A DNA stretch of 64,000 nucleotides from an uncultured Bacteroidia bacterium (GTDB lineage Bacteria; Bacteroidota; Bacteroidia; Bacteroidales; F082), in assembly GCA_902802535.1 (NCBI GenBank), contig CADCML010000003.1, positions 80,272 to 144,271 on the forward strand, in the 5' to 3' direction. Position 1 is the stretch's first letter, and every line of letters starts with the position of its first letter. Positions 7,230-15,408 of the stretch are shown here, in pieces. Made by a program: the position numbers and the translations under genes. The notes below the pieces were generated by a model that made no database searches, was not told the DNA's origin, and saw only the letters and a list, made by a program, of their open reading frames with translations.

Positions 7230-8459
7230 ATGAATAAAGCCGCCCAAATCATCAAGAAATACACCAACGTCAGCCTGATGCTGCGCATCTTTATCGGACT
7301 GGTCATCGGCGCGGTGTTGGGGTTGTTGGTGCCTTCGTGGACAGGCATCGGCATCCTTGGCAGGATGTTTGTCAGTGCCTTGAAAGGCATCGCCCCTGTG
7401 TTGGTTGCAGTGTTGGTGACCTCGTCCATCGCCAAGGCGGGCAAAGGGCACGGGCAACGTTTCGCCGCCTTGATTGGAGTCTATATGTTGAGCACCTTCA
7501 TCGCGGCCATCTGTGCGGTGGTTGGTAGTTTTTTGTTCCCCGTGACTTTGCAATTGGCAGAAATGCCCGAGATGGAAGGTGCAGCGGGCTCGCTGTCGGA
7601 GGTGTTCACCAACCTGCTGACGGGTATGCTCACCAACCCCATCATGGCCATCGCCAATGCCAACTACATCGCCATCTTGTTTTGGTCCATCATCATCGGC
7701 ATTGCCCTCTAGAAATTGGCTAATAGAACCACCATTGCCGTGGTCCACGATTTTGCCACGGTGATTTCAAAAGTAGTGAAATGGATTATCGAGTTCGCCC
7801 CGTTCGGCATCCTCGGACTGGTCTTCACTACCGTGTCGGAGAACGGCCTTGAGGTCTTCACGACATACGGTCACCTGTTGCTGCTTTTGGTGGGCTGCAT
7901 GTTGGTCAACACCATGGTTTTCAATCCACTCATTTCTTTTGTCGTGTTGCGGAAGAACCCTTATCCGTTGTTGTTCACTTGCTTAAAGGAGAGCGGGCTG
8001 AATGCCTTTTTCACACGCTCCTCGGCGGCCAACATCCCCATCAACATGGCATTGTGCAAGAAACTCAATCTCGATGAGGACTTTTATTCCGTCAGCATTC
8101 CTTTGGGTGCTACCATCAACATGGATGGTGCCGCCGTGACCATCACTGTCTTTGCACTTGCCGTGGCACACACTGTAGGTGTGGAGGTCAGTTTCGCTTC
8201 GGCGGTGTTTTTGGGTCTTATTGCCACCCTCGGCGCTTGCGGTGCCTCGGGCGTGGCGGGTGGTTCGTTGTTGCTTATCCCGATGGCCTGCTCGTTCTTC
8301 GGCATCGGCAACGATGTGGCGATGCAGGCTGTTGCCATTGGTTTCATCATTGGCGTGGTGCAGGACTCCATCGAGACCGCCCTCAATAGCAGCGGCGATG
8401 TGTTTTTCACTGCCACGGCGGAGTATTATGACAGGAAGAAATCCAATAAACGAATTTGA
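7230..8459 (+). pseudogene. sstT: Serine/threonine:sodium symporter (SstT-like) interrupted by an in-frame TAG
   Basis: A dicarboxylate/amino acid:cation symporter family gene, closest in feel to SstT, which imports serine and threonine with sodium. The first part (7230-7712, 160 codons) starts MNKAAQIIKKYTNVSLMLRIFIGLVIGAVLGLL and ends IIIGIAL before TAG at 7710-7712. The same frame continues without interruption to 8459 with [21 protein letters not shown] and the conserved [14 protein letters not shown] and [14 protein letters not shown] transport motifs. Together they make about 409 residues, the family's normal length. A C-to-T change from CAG would explain the stop. It could be a genuine nonsense mutation, a sequencing error, or two expressed fragments. 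Confidence 0.8.
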
Positions 8460-8489
8460 CCAAACACAAAGTAAGTTTTCATCACTTAT

Positions 8490-8518
8490 TTGCCATATCA
8501 GAAAAAAGCGTATATTTG
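8490..8518 (+). promoter_or_regulatory. Promoter driving the restriction-modification leader
   Basis: TTG at 8490-8492, an 18-base spacer, then TATATTTG at 8511-8518, a full match to the Bacteroidetes consensus. Transcription would begin near 8524, giving a leader of about 330 bases before the restriction gene. Confidence 0.6.
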
Positions 8519-8703
8519 CAAATGAAAATGAACGCTAATTGTTTCATTTATATATAAACAGTCAAAACAATAAAATCAAATCATAGAACACTAATAAAAT
8601 AAGAATAAATAGAATATAAAATAGCGTTTGCAATTTATTTGGCACTGCCTTGAAACCTAGGAAATTTCAATTCGTAGTTACCAATCTGAATAAGTCTTCA
8701 AAC
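8519..8703 (+). other. AT-rich 5' half of the restriction-modification leader
   Basis: This gene-free stretch is strongly AT-rich. AACGCTA at 8531-8537 can pair with TAGCGTT at 8622-8628. TTGAAA at 8650-8655 can pair with TTTCAA at 8665-8670. No convincing coding sequence is present. Confidence 0.4.
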
Positions 8704-8851
8704 GTCCTGCGTAAGCGTGGACGTGGACTTATCAATGGTAACGGGCAATTCCTAGGGCCTCAAGGCGTGGATAAGAAAACATCCGCGCTTCTTATGTGCC
8801 CTGCCGCATTGCCCGCAAGTCCGATAAATGCCCACGCTCAAACGACAGGAC
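8704..8851 (+). ncRNA. Unidentified structured RNA: six nested helices just before the restriction gene
   Basis: Six helices nest inside one another to form a single rod. P1 GTCCTG 8704-8709 with CAGGAC 8846-8851. P2 AGCGTGG 8714-8720 with CCACGCT 8832-8838. P3 GGACTT 8725-8730 with AAGTCC 8817-8822. P4 CGGGCAAT 8742-8749 with ATTGCCCG 8808-8815. P5 AGGGC 8754-8758 with GCCCT 8798-8802. P6 GCGTGGAT 8765-8772 with ATCCGCGC 8781-8788 (one T-G pair), closed by an 8-base loop. Internal loops are small and asymmetric; the largest is 11 bases opposite 1, between P3 and P4. The last paired base is four bases before ATG 8856, so the rod could control ribosome access. I recognise no riboswitch, ribozyme or 6S/SRP/RNase P signature. 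It might instead act as a DNA palindrome. Confidence 0.6.
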
Positions 8852-8855
8852 AAAT

Positions 8856-11800
8856 ATGATAGATATAGAGAAAAGTCCCATCCTCAACAATCCCTACGAG
8901 GAACCGGCTTGGCACTATGACACCGATCTCGAAGGCAACTTGGATTACGAAAGGATACTTGAAGGCCGACGACCATATACGTCACAAATAGGCATCCAGC
9001 CCAAACAGGCAGGCAGCGACACGCTGTTTCATGGATCGGACATTGAGGATAGCGACCCCAATGCAGAGTTTATCAACCGTATGAGGCGCATCGTGAAGCA
9101 ATGGCGTGAAACTGACTATCCTCATACTACACGAGTCACCCGCGAGTTGCTTAACTTTTGGTTTTGCAACCCTGAACGGCAACACTTCCAACGCCTTTTC
9201 TTTTGTCAACGTGAGGCAGTAGAAACCGCTATCTACCTAAACGAAGTGGCCGATAGTGACCCAAATATGGGTCGTCATATTCTCAACCAATTATCTACTC
9301 GACAGCATAGCGTCTCGGAAGATAGCGCCTTTGTATTGCCACGGACGGCCTTCAAAATGGCTACAGGCACAGGCAAAACCGTGGTGATGGCCATGCTGAT
9401 ACTCTATCACTACATTAACAAGCGCGAGTATCACAACGACACCCGCTTTGCCGACCATTTCCTCATCGTGGCGCCAGGCATCACTATTCGCGATCGTCTT
9501 GGTGTGTTGTTTATTGACGACAAGGCCAATTTCAACGTAGCCAACGACTATTATCATAAACGTTGGTTGATACCTGAATCCTATCGTCACTTGATGGGCG
9601 GTCTCAATGCGGCCATCACCATCACCAATTACCATGTGTTTGAGCCAAAGATATTTACAGGAAAGAAATCAAGTCCGTTGGATGGCAAGTTGGTGTACAA
9701 CAGCGATACAGGTGAAATGGAAAAATGCAATGACAAAGAACCTTTCAGCAGTGTCATTTCGCGAGTGTTGGGACGTAACATGAAAGGCAAACGCATCGTG
9801 GTAATCAACGATGAAGCACATCATTGCTACCTGCCCAAGACATCTTCCTTGTCAAAAAAGGATGAGGAAACACAGGAAACCGAACAGGAGAATGAGAAGG
9901 CTATGGTTTGGTATGAAGGGTTGCGTCAAATGAAACTCCTCGGCTATCGCATTCAGAACGTTTACGACTTGTCTGCTACTCCCTACTATCTGAAAGGTTC
10001 TGGTTATGAACCTTATTCTCTCTTTCCTTGGGTGGTGAGCGATTTCGGTTTGGTTGATTCCATCGAAAGTGGTTTGGTGAAGATTCCTTTTCTGCCTACA
10101 TACGACAACAGCGATGACCTCACCGAACCAAAACTGCGCAATATCTATGAACACATTCGTACCGAGTTGCCAAAGAAAGGACAACGTGGTGCGCGAAAAG
10201 CAGCCAAAGCCGAAGGAAAAGACATAAAAAACGAGGTTGAGCAGGCTCCAAGGTTGCCAGAATTGTTGACTATGGCGTTGGAGCAGTTCACTCGCGACTA
10301 TGAGAAATATGACCAAGGCTTGAGGCAAAACGACGAGTCAAAAATTGACCTTTTCTCTACTCCGCCTGTTTTCATCGTGGTTTGCAACAACACCACCGTT
10401 TCCAAAGAGGTTTATAAATACATTGCTGGCTATGAAACTATCGGTGCTGATGGCAAACGCATTTATGTGGATGGTCACTTCAACATTTTTTCCAACTATC
10501 ACAATGGAATGCCCAAAATCAAGCCACCAACCTTGATTATCGACAGTGAAGCAGTGGACAACGCCGCAGGCACCATTGATGATGAGTTCAAGCGGGTGTT
10601 CCGTGATGAGATTGAAACTTTCCGCCGTGAATACGCTGTGTTGCATGGCAGTGGCAGTGCCGACCGCTTGACAGAAGGTGATATTTTGCGTGAAGTGGTT
10701 AATACGGTGGGCAAGCCTGGGATGTTGGGCGGTCATATACGTTGCGTAATATCCGTTTCAATGTTGACCGAAGGCTGGGATGCCAACACAGTGACCCACG
10801 TTTGCGGTGTGCGTGCTTTCGGTAGCCAATTGCTTTGTGAGCAGGTGGCCGGTCGTGCGTTGCGCCGAGTGAGTTACGAATTGAAAAAGTATGATGCCAC
10901 AACTGGCGAGGAATTGCCCGAAGGAAGCAAACGGACCAAAGACGTGGTGCTGAAATTCCCGCCCGAGTATGCCCATATCATAGGCGTGCCCTTCAAAACC
11001 TTCCGTGGTGGTGCCACTCCGCCTCCTAATCCACCCAAACCCAAGACGGTGATAAAAGCATTGCCCGAACGCAAGGCGTTGGAAATCAAGTTTCCCAATA
11101 TCGAGGGTTATCGCAGTGAATCACCCGATGGCGAATTACGTGCTGACTACACTGACCATTACAAGTTCTGCCTCAATTTCAACGACATTCCCACCGAAAC
11201 CACCATGGGAAATCCCATTGAAAATCCTGACAAAAATCATGTAGTGCTCAAAAGTGACTATCGCGAGTTGCGCGATGCCGAAGTGGTTTATGAACTTACC
11301 CGACGGCTGATTCACTACAAGTTCAGCGACCGCGAAAACGGAGTCCAATTCCATCTTTTTGGAAAACTGAAACAGATTGTGCAGCAATGGTATGACAACC
11401 AAATAGAAATATTGGGTGGTGATGGCAGCAAGGAAATGCGTCGGTTGGTTGTCTTTTGGGATGAGAAAAAGACAGCTGACAACATCTACGAGGGCATACG
11501 CAAGGCCAACGCCAACAATGAGCGTATCACCGCCATTCCAAATTATTACAATCCCGAAGGTTCTTCTGAATATGTTTTCGGTTCCACCACCAAGGAGGTA
11601 TATCCAACCGTGAAGAGCCATGTCAACTTTGTGGTGGCCGATACCGATAGCTGGGAACAAAAGGCCGCCAAAGCATTGGAGCAGTTGCCCCAGATACAAA
11701 GTTATGTGAAAAATCATTTCCTTGGATTCTACATTCCGTATTTGGAAAACGGAGTGGAACATCGCTATATGCCCGACTTCATCGCCCAAGTCATTACCGA

Positions 11801-12008
11801 AGAGGGCGAAATGGTCAACCTCATCATTGAAATCAGCGGTTTCAGCAACGACCGCACTGGCGGCAAGGCGGCCAAACGCTATTACACTACCAACTATTGG
11901 CTTCCGGCTGCCAACAACATGCAAACCTATGGCCGTTGGGACTTCTTGGAGATCAATGATATTGACAACATCAAAGCATTACTTATTGAGAAAATAAAAC
12001 AATTATGA
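8856..12008 (+). CDS. Restriction enzyme helicase-nuclease subunit (type III Res-like, BPTD_3080-like)
   Basis: A 1050-residue superfamily 2 helicase with a C-terminal nuclease. Motif I is MATGTGKT at 168-175. Motif II is DEAH at 319-322, followed by motif III LSATPYYLKG. A motif VI-like segment, VAGRALRRVSYE, lies in the second RecA domain. The C-terminus carries a PD-(D/E)xK-like core: MPDF around 973-975 and IIEISG around 990-995. The expected catalytic lysine after the glutamate is a serine (E-I-S). Size and pairing with a DPPY methyltransferase fit type III or BPTD_3080-type systems. ATG 8856 (MIDIEKSPILNNPYEEP) is chosen; an in-frame GTG at 8796 lies inside the structured leader. The stop overlaps the methyltransferase start by four bases (ATGA), so the two are co-expressed. 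Confidence 0.88.
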   Translation: MIDIEKSPILNNPYEEPAWHYDTDLEGNLDYERILEGRRPYTSQIGIQPKQAGSDTLFHGSDIEDSDPNAEFINRMRRIVKQWRETDYPHTTRVTRELLNFWFCNPERQHFQRLFFCQREAVETAIYLNEVADSDPNMGRHILNQLSTRQHSVSEDSAFVLPRTAFKMATGTGKTVVMAMLILYHYINKREYHNDTRFADHFLIVAPGITIRDRLGVLFIDDKANFNVANDYYHKRWLIPESYRHLMGGLNAAITITNYHVFEPKIFTGKKSSPLDGKLVYNSDTGEMEKCNDKEPFSSVISRVLGRNMKGKRIVVINDEAHHCYLPKTSSLSKKDEETQETEQENEKAMVWYEGLRQMKLLGYRIQNVYDLSATPYYLKGSGYEPYSLFPWVVSDFGLVDSIESGLVKIPFLPTYDNSDDLTEPKLRNIYEHIRTELPKKGQRGARKAAKAEGKDIKNEVEQAPRLPELLTMALEQFTRDYEKYDQGLRQNDESKIDLFSTPPVFIVVCNNTTVSKEVYKYIAGYETIGADGKRIYVDGHFNIFSNYHNGMPKIKPPTLIIDSEAVDNAAGTIDDEFKRVFRDEIETFRREYAVLHGSGSADRLTEGDILREVVNTVGKPGMLGGHIRCVISVSMLTEGWDANTVTHVCGVRAFGSQLLCEQVAGRALRRVSYELKKYDATTGEELPEGSKRTKDVVLKFPPEYAHIIGVPFKTFRGGATPPPNPPKPKTVIKALPERKALEIKFPNIEGYRSESPDGELRADYTDHYKFCLNFNDIPTETTMGNPIENPDKNHVVLKSDYRELRDAEVVYELTRRLIHYKFSDRENGVQFHLFGKLKQIVQQWYDNQIEILGGDGSKEMRRLVVFWDEKKTADNIYEGIRKANANNERITAIPNYYNPEGSSEYVFGSTTKEVYPTVKSHVNFVVADTDSWEQKAAKALEQLPQIQSYVKNHFLGFYIPYLENGVEHRYMPDFIAQVITEEGEMVNLIIEISGFSNDRTGGKAAKRYYTTNYWLPAANNMQTYGRWDFLEINDIDNIKALLIEKIKQL

Positions 12009-14635
12009 ACAACAAGCATAAACCAGTCGATGCCATCAAGCACGACAACGACACCCGCGCCACCATTCCCACCACAGAACTTGCTGGTAGCGAAGCGGCT
12101 GCCGTTTCCGATGAAAAGCAAAGCAGTTACGATACCTTTCGCCACGAATTTAACCGTGGTCGCGACCCCGAACTTTATTGGTTGAACAAGTACAACAACG
12201 ATGACGAAGAAACCCAACGTAGCGACTTACGGGTAGATATTCGCAGTCTCTACGTCCACGAACAGATACGTCCAGAAATGCTTATCAATAATTTGTATAG
12301 CATTGGTGAACAACGCCGTAACGAAAATCAAGGATTGCTCTTTGACGAGGCGGAAATCCCCAATGTCATCGAAGACGAATTGGCGCGTGTCACCGAGTAT
12401 TATCGCCATACTGACAAATGGAAGAATCGTTTGGTGCAAGGCGATTCGTTGTTGGTGATGAATTCACTGTTACGGCGTGAAGGTATGGCTGGCAAAGTCC
12501 AATGCATCTATATGGATCCTCCCTACGGCATCAAGTTTGGCAGCAACTGGCAAATGAAACTTAATAGTCGCGAGGTAAAGGACAACGACCAAAATATCAG
12601 CGGTGAACCCGAGATGATTAAGGCTTTCCGTGACACTTGGGAGTTGGGCATCCATAGTTACCTTTCCTACTTGCGTGACCGCCTCGTATTGGCTCGTGAA
12701 CTGCTCACCGAAAGTGGCTCCGTTTTTGTGCAAATCAGCGATGAGAATGTTCATCTTGTCCGGAATATTATGGATGATGTGTTTGGGAGCGAGAATTTTG
12801 TTAGTCAGATTATTTGTCAAAAAACAACAGGTGCAGGTAGTCCTGGCGAATTAACTGCGCCCGCAACGGTAGCGGATTATATTGTTTGGTATGCAAAAGA
12901 TAGAGAAAACTATAAATATAGAAAGGTCTTTTTACAAAAAGAATTTGGAGGAGATGGTTCAACAGCATACAAAAAAATCGAACTTGCTGATGGAACAAGA
13001 ATGTCGATTAGTGATTGGGAAAAGAAAAACAATACGATATTTGACTATTCGCACAAGCCAAAAGGAGCAAAGGTGTATGGATTAGACAATTTGACCTCAC
13101 AATCAGGCGGAGAAAATGCGAGATTTCCCATAGAGTATAATGGGAAAATTTATACGATTAATAATGGCAGTTGGAAAACATCAAAAGAAGGCATAAACAC
13201 TTTACTACAAAAGAGACGAATTGATGCTTCATCAAAAGGGGGGCTTGGTTATATCAGATATTTTGAGGATTTTCAATATATGCCAGTTTCTTGTTTATGG
13301 ACCGATACAGTAGGACAAAACCAGTTTGGAGGAGATAAACTATATGTAGTGCAAACAGGAAACAAAGTCATTCAGCGTTGCATCCTAATGACCACCGACC
13401 CAGGCGACCTTGTGCTTGACCCCACTTGTGGCAGCGGTACCACGGCGTATGTTGCAGAGCAATGGGGCAGACGTTGGATTACCATCGACACCAGCCGTAT
13501 CGCCCTCAACATCGCCAAGAAGCGGTTAACTACAGCGGTGTTTCCCTACTACGAGCTGTATGACAAAAGCGCAGTGCCAGACATACGGCAAGGCTTTGTC
13601 TATAAGACCGTGCCACATATCACCCTTAAATCGCTGGCCAACAACGAACCTGCTGAAGAAGAAGTGCTCTATGACCAACCTATTGAGGATAAGAAACGGA
13701 TGCGTGTGAGTGGTCCCTTCACAGTGGAAACACTGCAAAGTTACGATGTTACTTCGCCTGATGATGTCGCTCTCACTGCCACCGAAGCGGAGGAAAACTT
13801 GCGTTTTCAGCAACGTATCTTCAGTCACCTGCAAGCCAATGGTATACGTAATGGCGACAGCACCCAGCAGGCTAAATTCATCAGCGTGGAAGCCGTTGCC
13901 AATCCTTACCTTAACGCCAAAGGCATCTATAGAGATGAGGAAAGCCGCGAGCGGTTGGTGTATTTTCACATCGGGCCAAAGTTTGGCACCGTCAGCCGTC
14001 AGGCCGTCAATGCGGCAGTCAAGGAGTTCAGAGAGACCAAGTTACAGGAAGGTGCTTCATGGTTGGTGCTGTTGGGATTCTCGTTCGAGGACACCATCAA
14101 CGACAAGGACTACAACCTCGGCCAGTTCACCGTCAGCAAGGTGCGTATGCACGACGACTTGATGCAAGAAGGTCTATTGAAGAAAGACACCAAAGCAGGT
14201 TCGTTCATCACCATCGGAGAACCCGACATTGTTTTAGTGAAAGACTCCGCTGACACCTGCCACATAGAGATTCGTGGTTTGGACATCTACGACCCCATCC
14301 GCGATGATGTGAAAGCCCGCTCGGTAGAAGACATTGCATATTGGGAGTTGGACAGCGACTATAATGGCCAGATGTTCATTGTGCGCAGTATGCACTTCTG
14401 TGGTGGCGAGAAGAAAGAGTTTGACGCTTGGCGCAAAGGTCTCAGCAACGCTGCTTCGGCCTTCACCAAAAAGAATGCCGAGCGCACCCTTCGTATGACC
14501 TTCAGCGACGAGTTATGGGACACCCTTTATGCTTTCCGCAGTGAGCCACTACCTTACAAACAAGGTACACGTCTTGCTGTTCGCGTAGTTTCACAATTTG
14601 GCGAGGAAAGCACTAAAGTGATTGGGATGGAGTAG
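12005..14635 (+). CDS. Site-specific DNA methyltransferase, beta-class (Mod subunit)
   Basis: An 876-residue adenine or cytosine-N4 methyltransferase that protects host sites from its partner nuclease using S-adenosylmethionine. Catalytic motif IV DPPY is at 171-174, before the cofactor motif I DPTCGSGT at 472-479; this order defines the beta class. The ~200 residues between them (about 248-456, bases 12745-13375) should hold the target recognition domain. They are visibly AT-rich, with AAA/AGA/ATA-heavy codons unlike the balanced flanks, suggesting that the specificity segment was swapped in. The 400-residue C-terminal extension has no motif I recognise. Start ATG overlaps the restriction-subunit stop. 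Confidence 0.92.
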   Translation: MNNKHKPVDAIKHDNDTRATIPTTELAGSEAAAVSDEKQSSYDTFRHEFNRGRDPELYWLNKYNNDDEETQRSDLRVDIRSLYVHEQIRPEMLINNLYSIGEQRRNENQGLLFDEAEIPNVIEDELARVTEYYRHTDKWKNRLVQGDSLLVMNSLLRREGMAGKVQCIYMDPPYGIKFGSNWQMKLNSREVKDNDQNISGEPEMIKAFRDTWELGIHSYLSYLRDRLVLARELLTESGSVFVQISDENVHLVRNIMDDVFGSENFVSQIICQKTTGAGSPGELTAPATVADYIVWYAKDRENYKYRKVFLQKEFGGDGSTAYKKIELADGTRMSISDWEKKNNTIFDYSHKPKGAKVYGLDNLTSQSGGENARFPIEYNGKIYTINNGSWKTSKEGINTLLQKRRIDASSKGGLGYIRYFEDFQYMPVSCLWTDTVGQNQFGGDKLYVVQTGNKVIQRCILMTTDPGDLVLDPTCGSGTTAYVAEQWGRRWITIDTSRIALNIAKKRLTTAVFPYYELYDKSAVPDIRQGFVYKTVPHITLKSLANNEPAEEEVLYDQPIEDKKRMRVSGPFTVETLQSYDVTSPDDVALTATEAEENLRFQQRIFSHLQANGIRNGDSTQQAKFISVEAVANPYLNAKGIYRDEESRERLVYFHIGPKFGTVSRQAVNAAVKEFRETKLQEGASWLVLLGFSFEDTINDKDYNLGQFTVSKVRMHDDLMQEGLLKKDTKAGSFITIGEPDIVLVKDSADTCHIEIRGLDIYDPIRDDVKARSVEDIAYWELDSDYNGQMFIVRSMHFCGGEKKEFDAWRKGLSNAASAFTKKNAERTLRMTFSDELWDTLYAFRSEPLPYKQGTRLAVRVVSQFGEESTKVIGME

Positions 14636-14654
14636 ATTGTTTTATAGGTAATCC

Positions 14655-14733
14655 TCAATACCGCTCCACAAAATCCCTAACCAGCCTAAAGACAGGCTCA
14701 TAACTATTGAAAACAGCGTTCTCGTTATGACCT
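14655..14733 (-). pseudogene. C-terminal remnant of a duplicated M28 peptidase gene
   Basis: Read leftward, this strip encodes NENAVFNSYEPVFRLV and then RDFVERY plus a stop. That is nearly identical to the C-terminus of the intact M28 peptidase ending at 15409 (KNAVFDSYEPVFRLV, RDFVERY, stop). The nucleotide match includes the same stop region (tcaataccgctccacaaa). Similarity disappears beyond about 14735. The acetyltransferase gene at 14871 now separates the remnant from the complete copy. Confidence 0.75.
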
Positions 14734-14768
14734 TTTAACCAATTTGTCTGAGTCAAGGATAAGAGTTC

Positions 14769-14799
14769 TTGTGGAAACGGGACTTATTCTATACTTTTG
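14769..14799 (+). promoter_or_regulatory. Promoter of the RimJ/RimL-type acetyltransferase gene
   Basis: TTG at 14769-14771, a 20-base spacer, then TACTTTTG at 14792-14799, followed by a 71-base leader to ATG 14871. Confidence 0.55.
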
Positions 14800-14870
14800 C
14801 AGCATAATAGAGCTACGCAAAATGAGTATGTAAAGACTGCAAATGGCGAAGTTGAAACAACCTCATAAAG

Positions 14871-15404
14871 ATGGAAACAAATAGAATACTATTGCGCCCA
14901 TGGCGCGACGATGACGCAGAAGCACTTTTCAAATACGCCTCAGACCCTGAAGTCGGGCCTCGCGCCGGATGGCCGCCACATCAGTCGGTGGAGGAAAGCC
15001 GCGAGATTATCCGAACGGTTTTCGGCGGCGAAACCATGTGGGCAGTTGAGTGGAAAGAAACAGGCGAGGCCATCGGCTGTGTGGGTTACCTCCCAGCGGC
15101 CTCATCGAACTTGCAAATCGACGAAAACCAATGCGAGGTGGGCTATTGGATTGCCCATCCCTATTGGGGGAAAGGCATCTGCACGGAGGCTCTTCAACTG
15201 GTCATCGACCATTGTTTCAACGAAAAAGGCTTCACTATCCTCTGGGGTGACTATTTCCTTGACAATCCCGCTTCAGGCCGCGTGATGAAGAAATGCGGTT
15301 TCGTGGATACAGATGAGGAAACACGATGCCCCAAGCTGGAAGTCGGCGCAGACCGTCCTGTAAAAGTGATGAAACTGACAATCGAACAGTACCGCCGAAA
15401 TTGA
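14871..15404 (+). CDS. GNAT acetyltransferase, RimJ/RimL type
   Basis: A 177-residue acetyltransferase beginning METNRILLRPWRDDDAEALFKYASDPEVG, the diagnostic opening of RimJ/RimL-like GNAT enzymes. The acetyl-CoA loop is HPYWGKGICTEALQLVIDHCF (about 102-122), followed by the NPASGRVMKKCGF motif. Members acetylate ribosomal protein N-termini, antibiotics or small amines; the substrate here cannot be told. It stands alone with its own promoter, between a remnant and an intact copy of an M28 peptidase tail, so it may have arrived with, or after, that duplication. Its stop is four bases from the convergent M28 gene. Confidence 0.9.
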   Translation: METNRILLRPWRDDDAEALFKYASDPEVGPRAGWPPHQSVEESREIIRTVFGGETMWAVEWKETGEAIGCVGYLPAASSNLQIDENQCEVGYWIAHPYWGKGICTEALQLVIDHCFNEKGFTILWGDYFLDNPASGRVMKKCGFVDTDEETRCPKLEVGADRPVKVMKLTIEQYRRN

Positions 15405-15408
15405 AACT

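Noticed and set aside
7710-7712. Reassignment of TAG as an amino acid codon
   Set aside because: Several intact genes in the window end in TAG (for example at 5181 and 14635), so the internal TAG in the sstT-like gene is a local event.
8704-8851. 6S RNA, SRP RNA, RNase P, tmRNA, HDV or hammerhead ribozyme, integron attC site
   Set aside because: The rod shape recalls 6S RNA, but no wide central bubble is present. The conserved tips or boxes of the other RNAs, and RYYYAAC/GTTRRRY attC boxes, were not found.
8650-8859. 69-codon open frame overlapping the structured leader
   Set aside because: Its codons lie across paired stems, it has no recognisable domain, and it overlaps the restriction-gene start; best seen as a by-product of the RNA.
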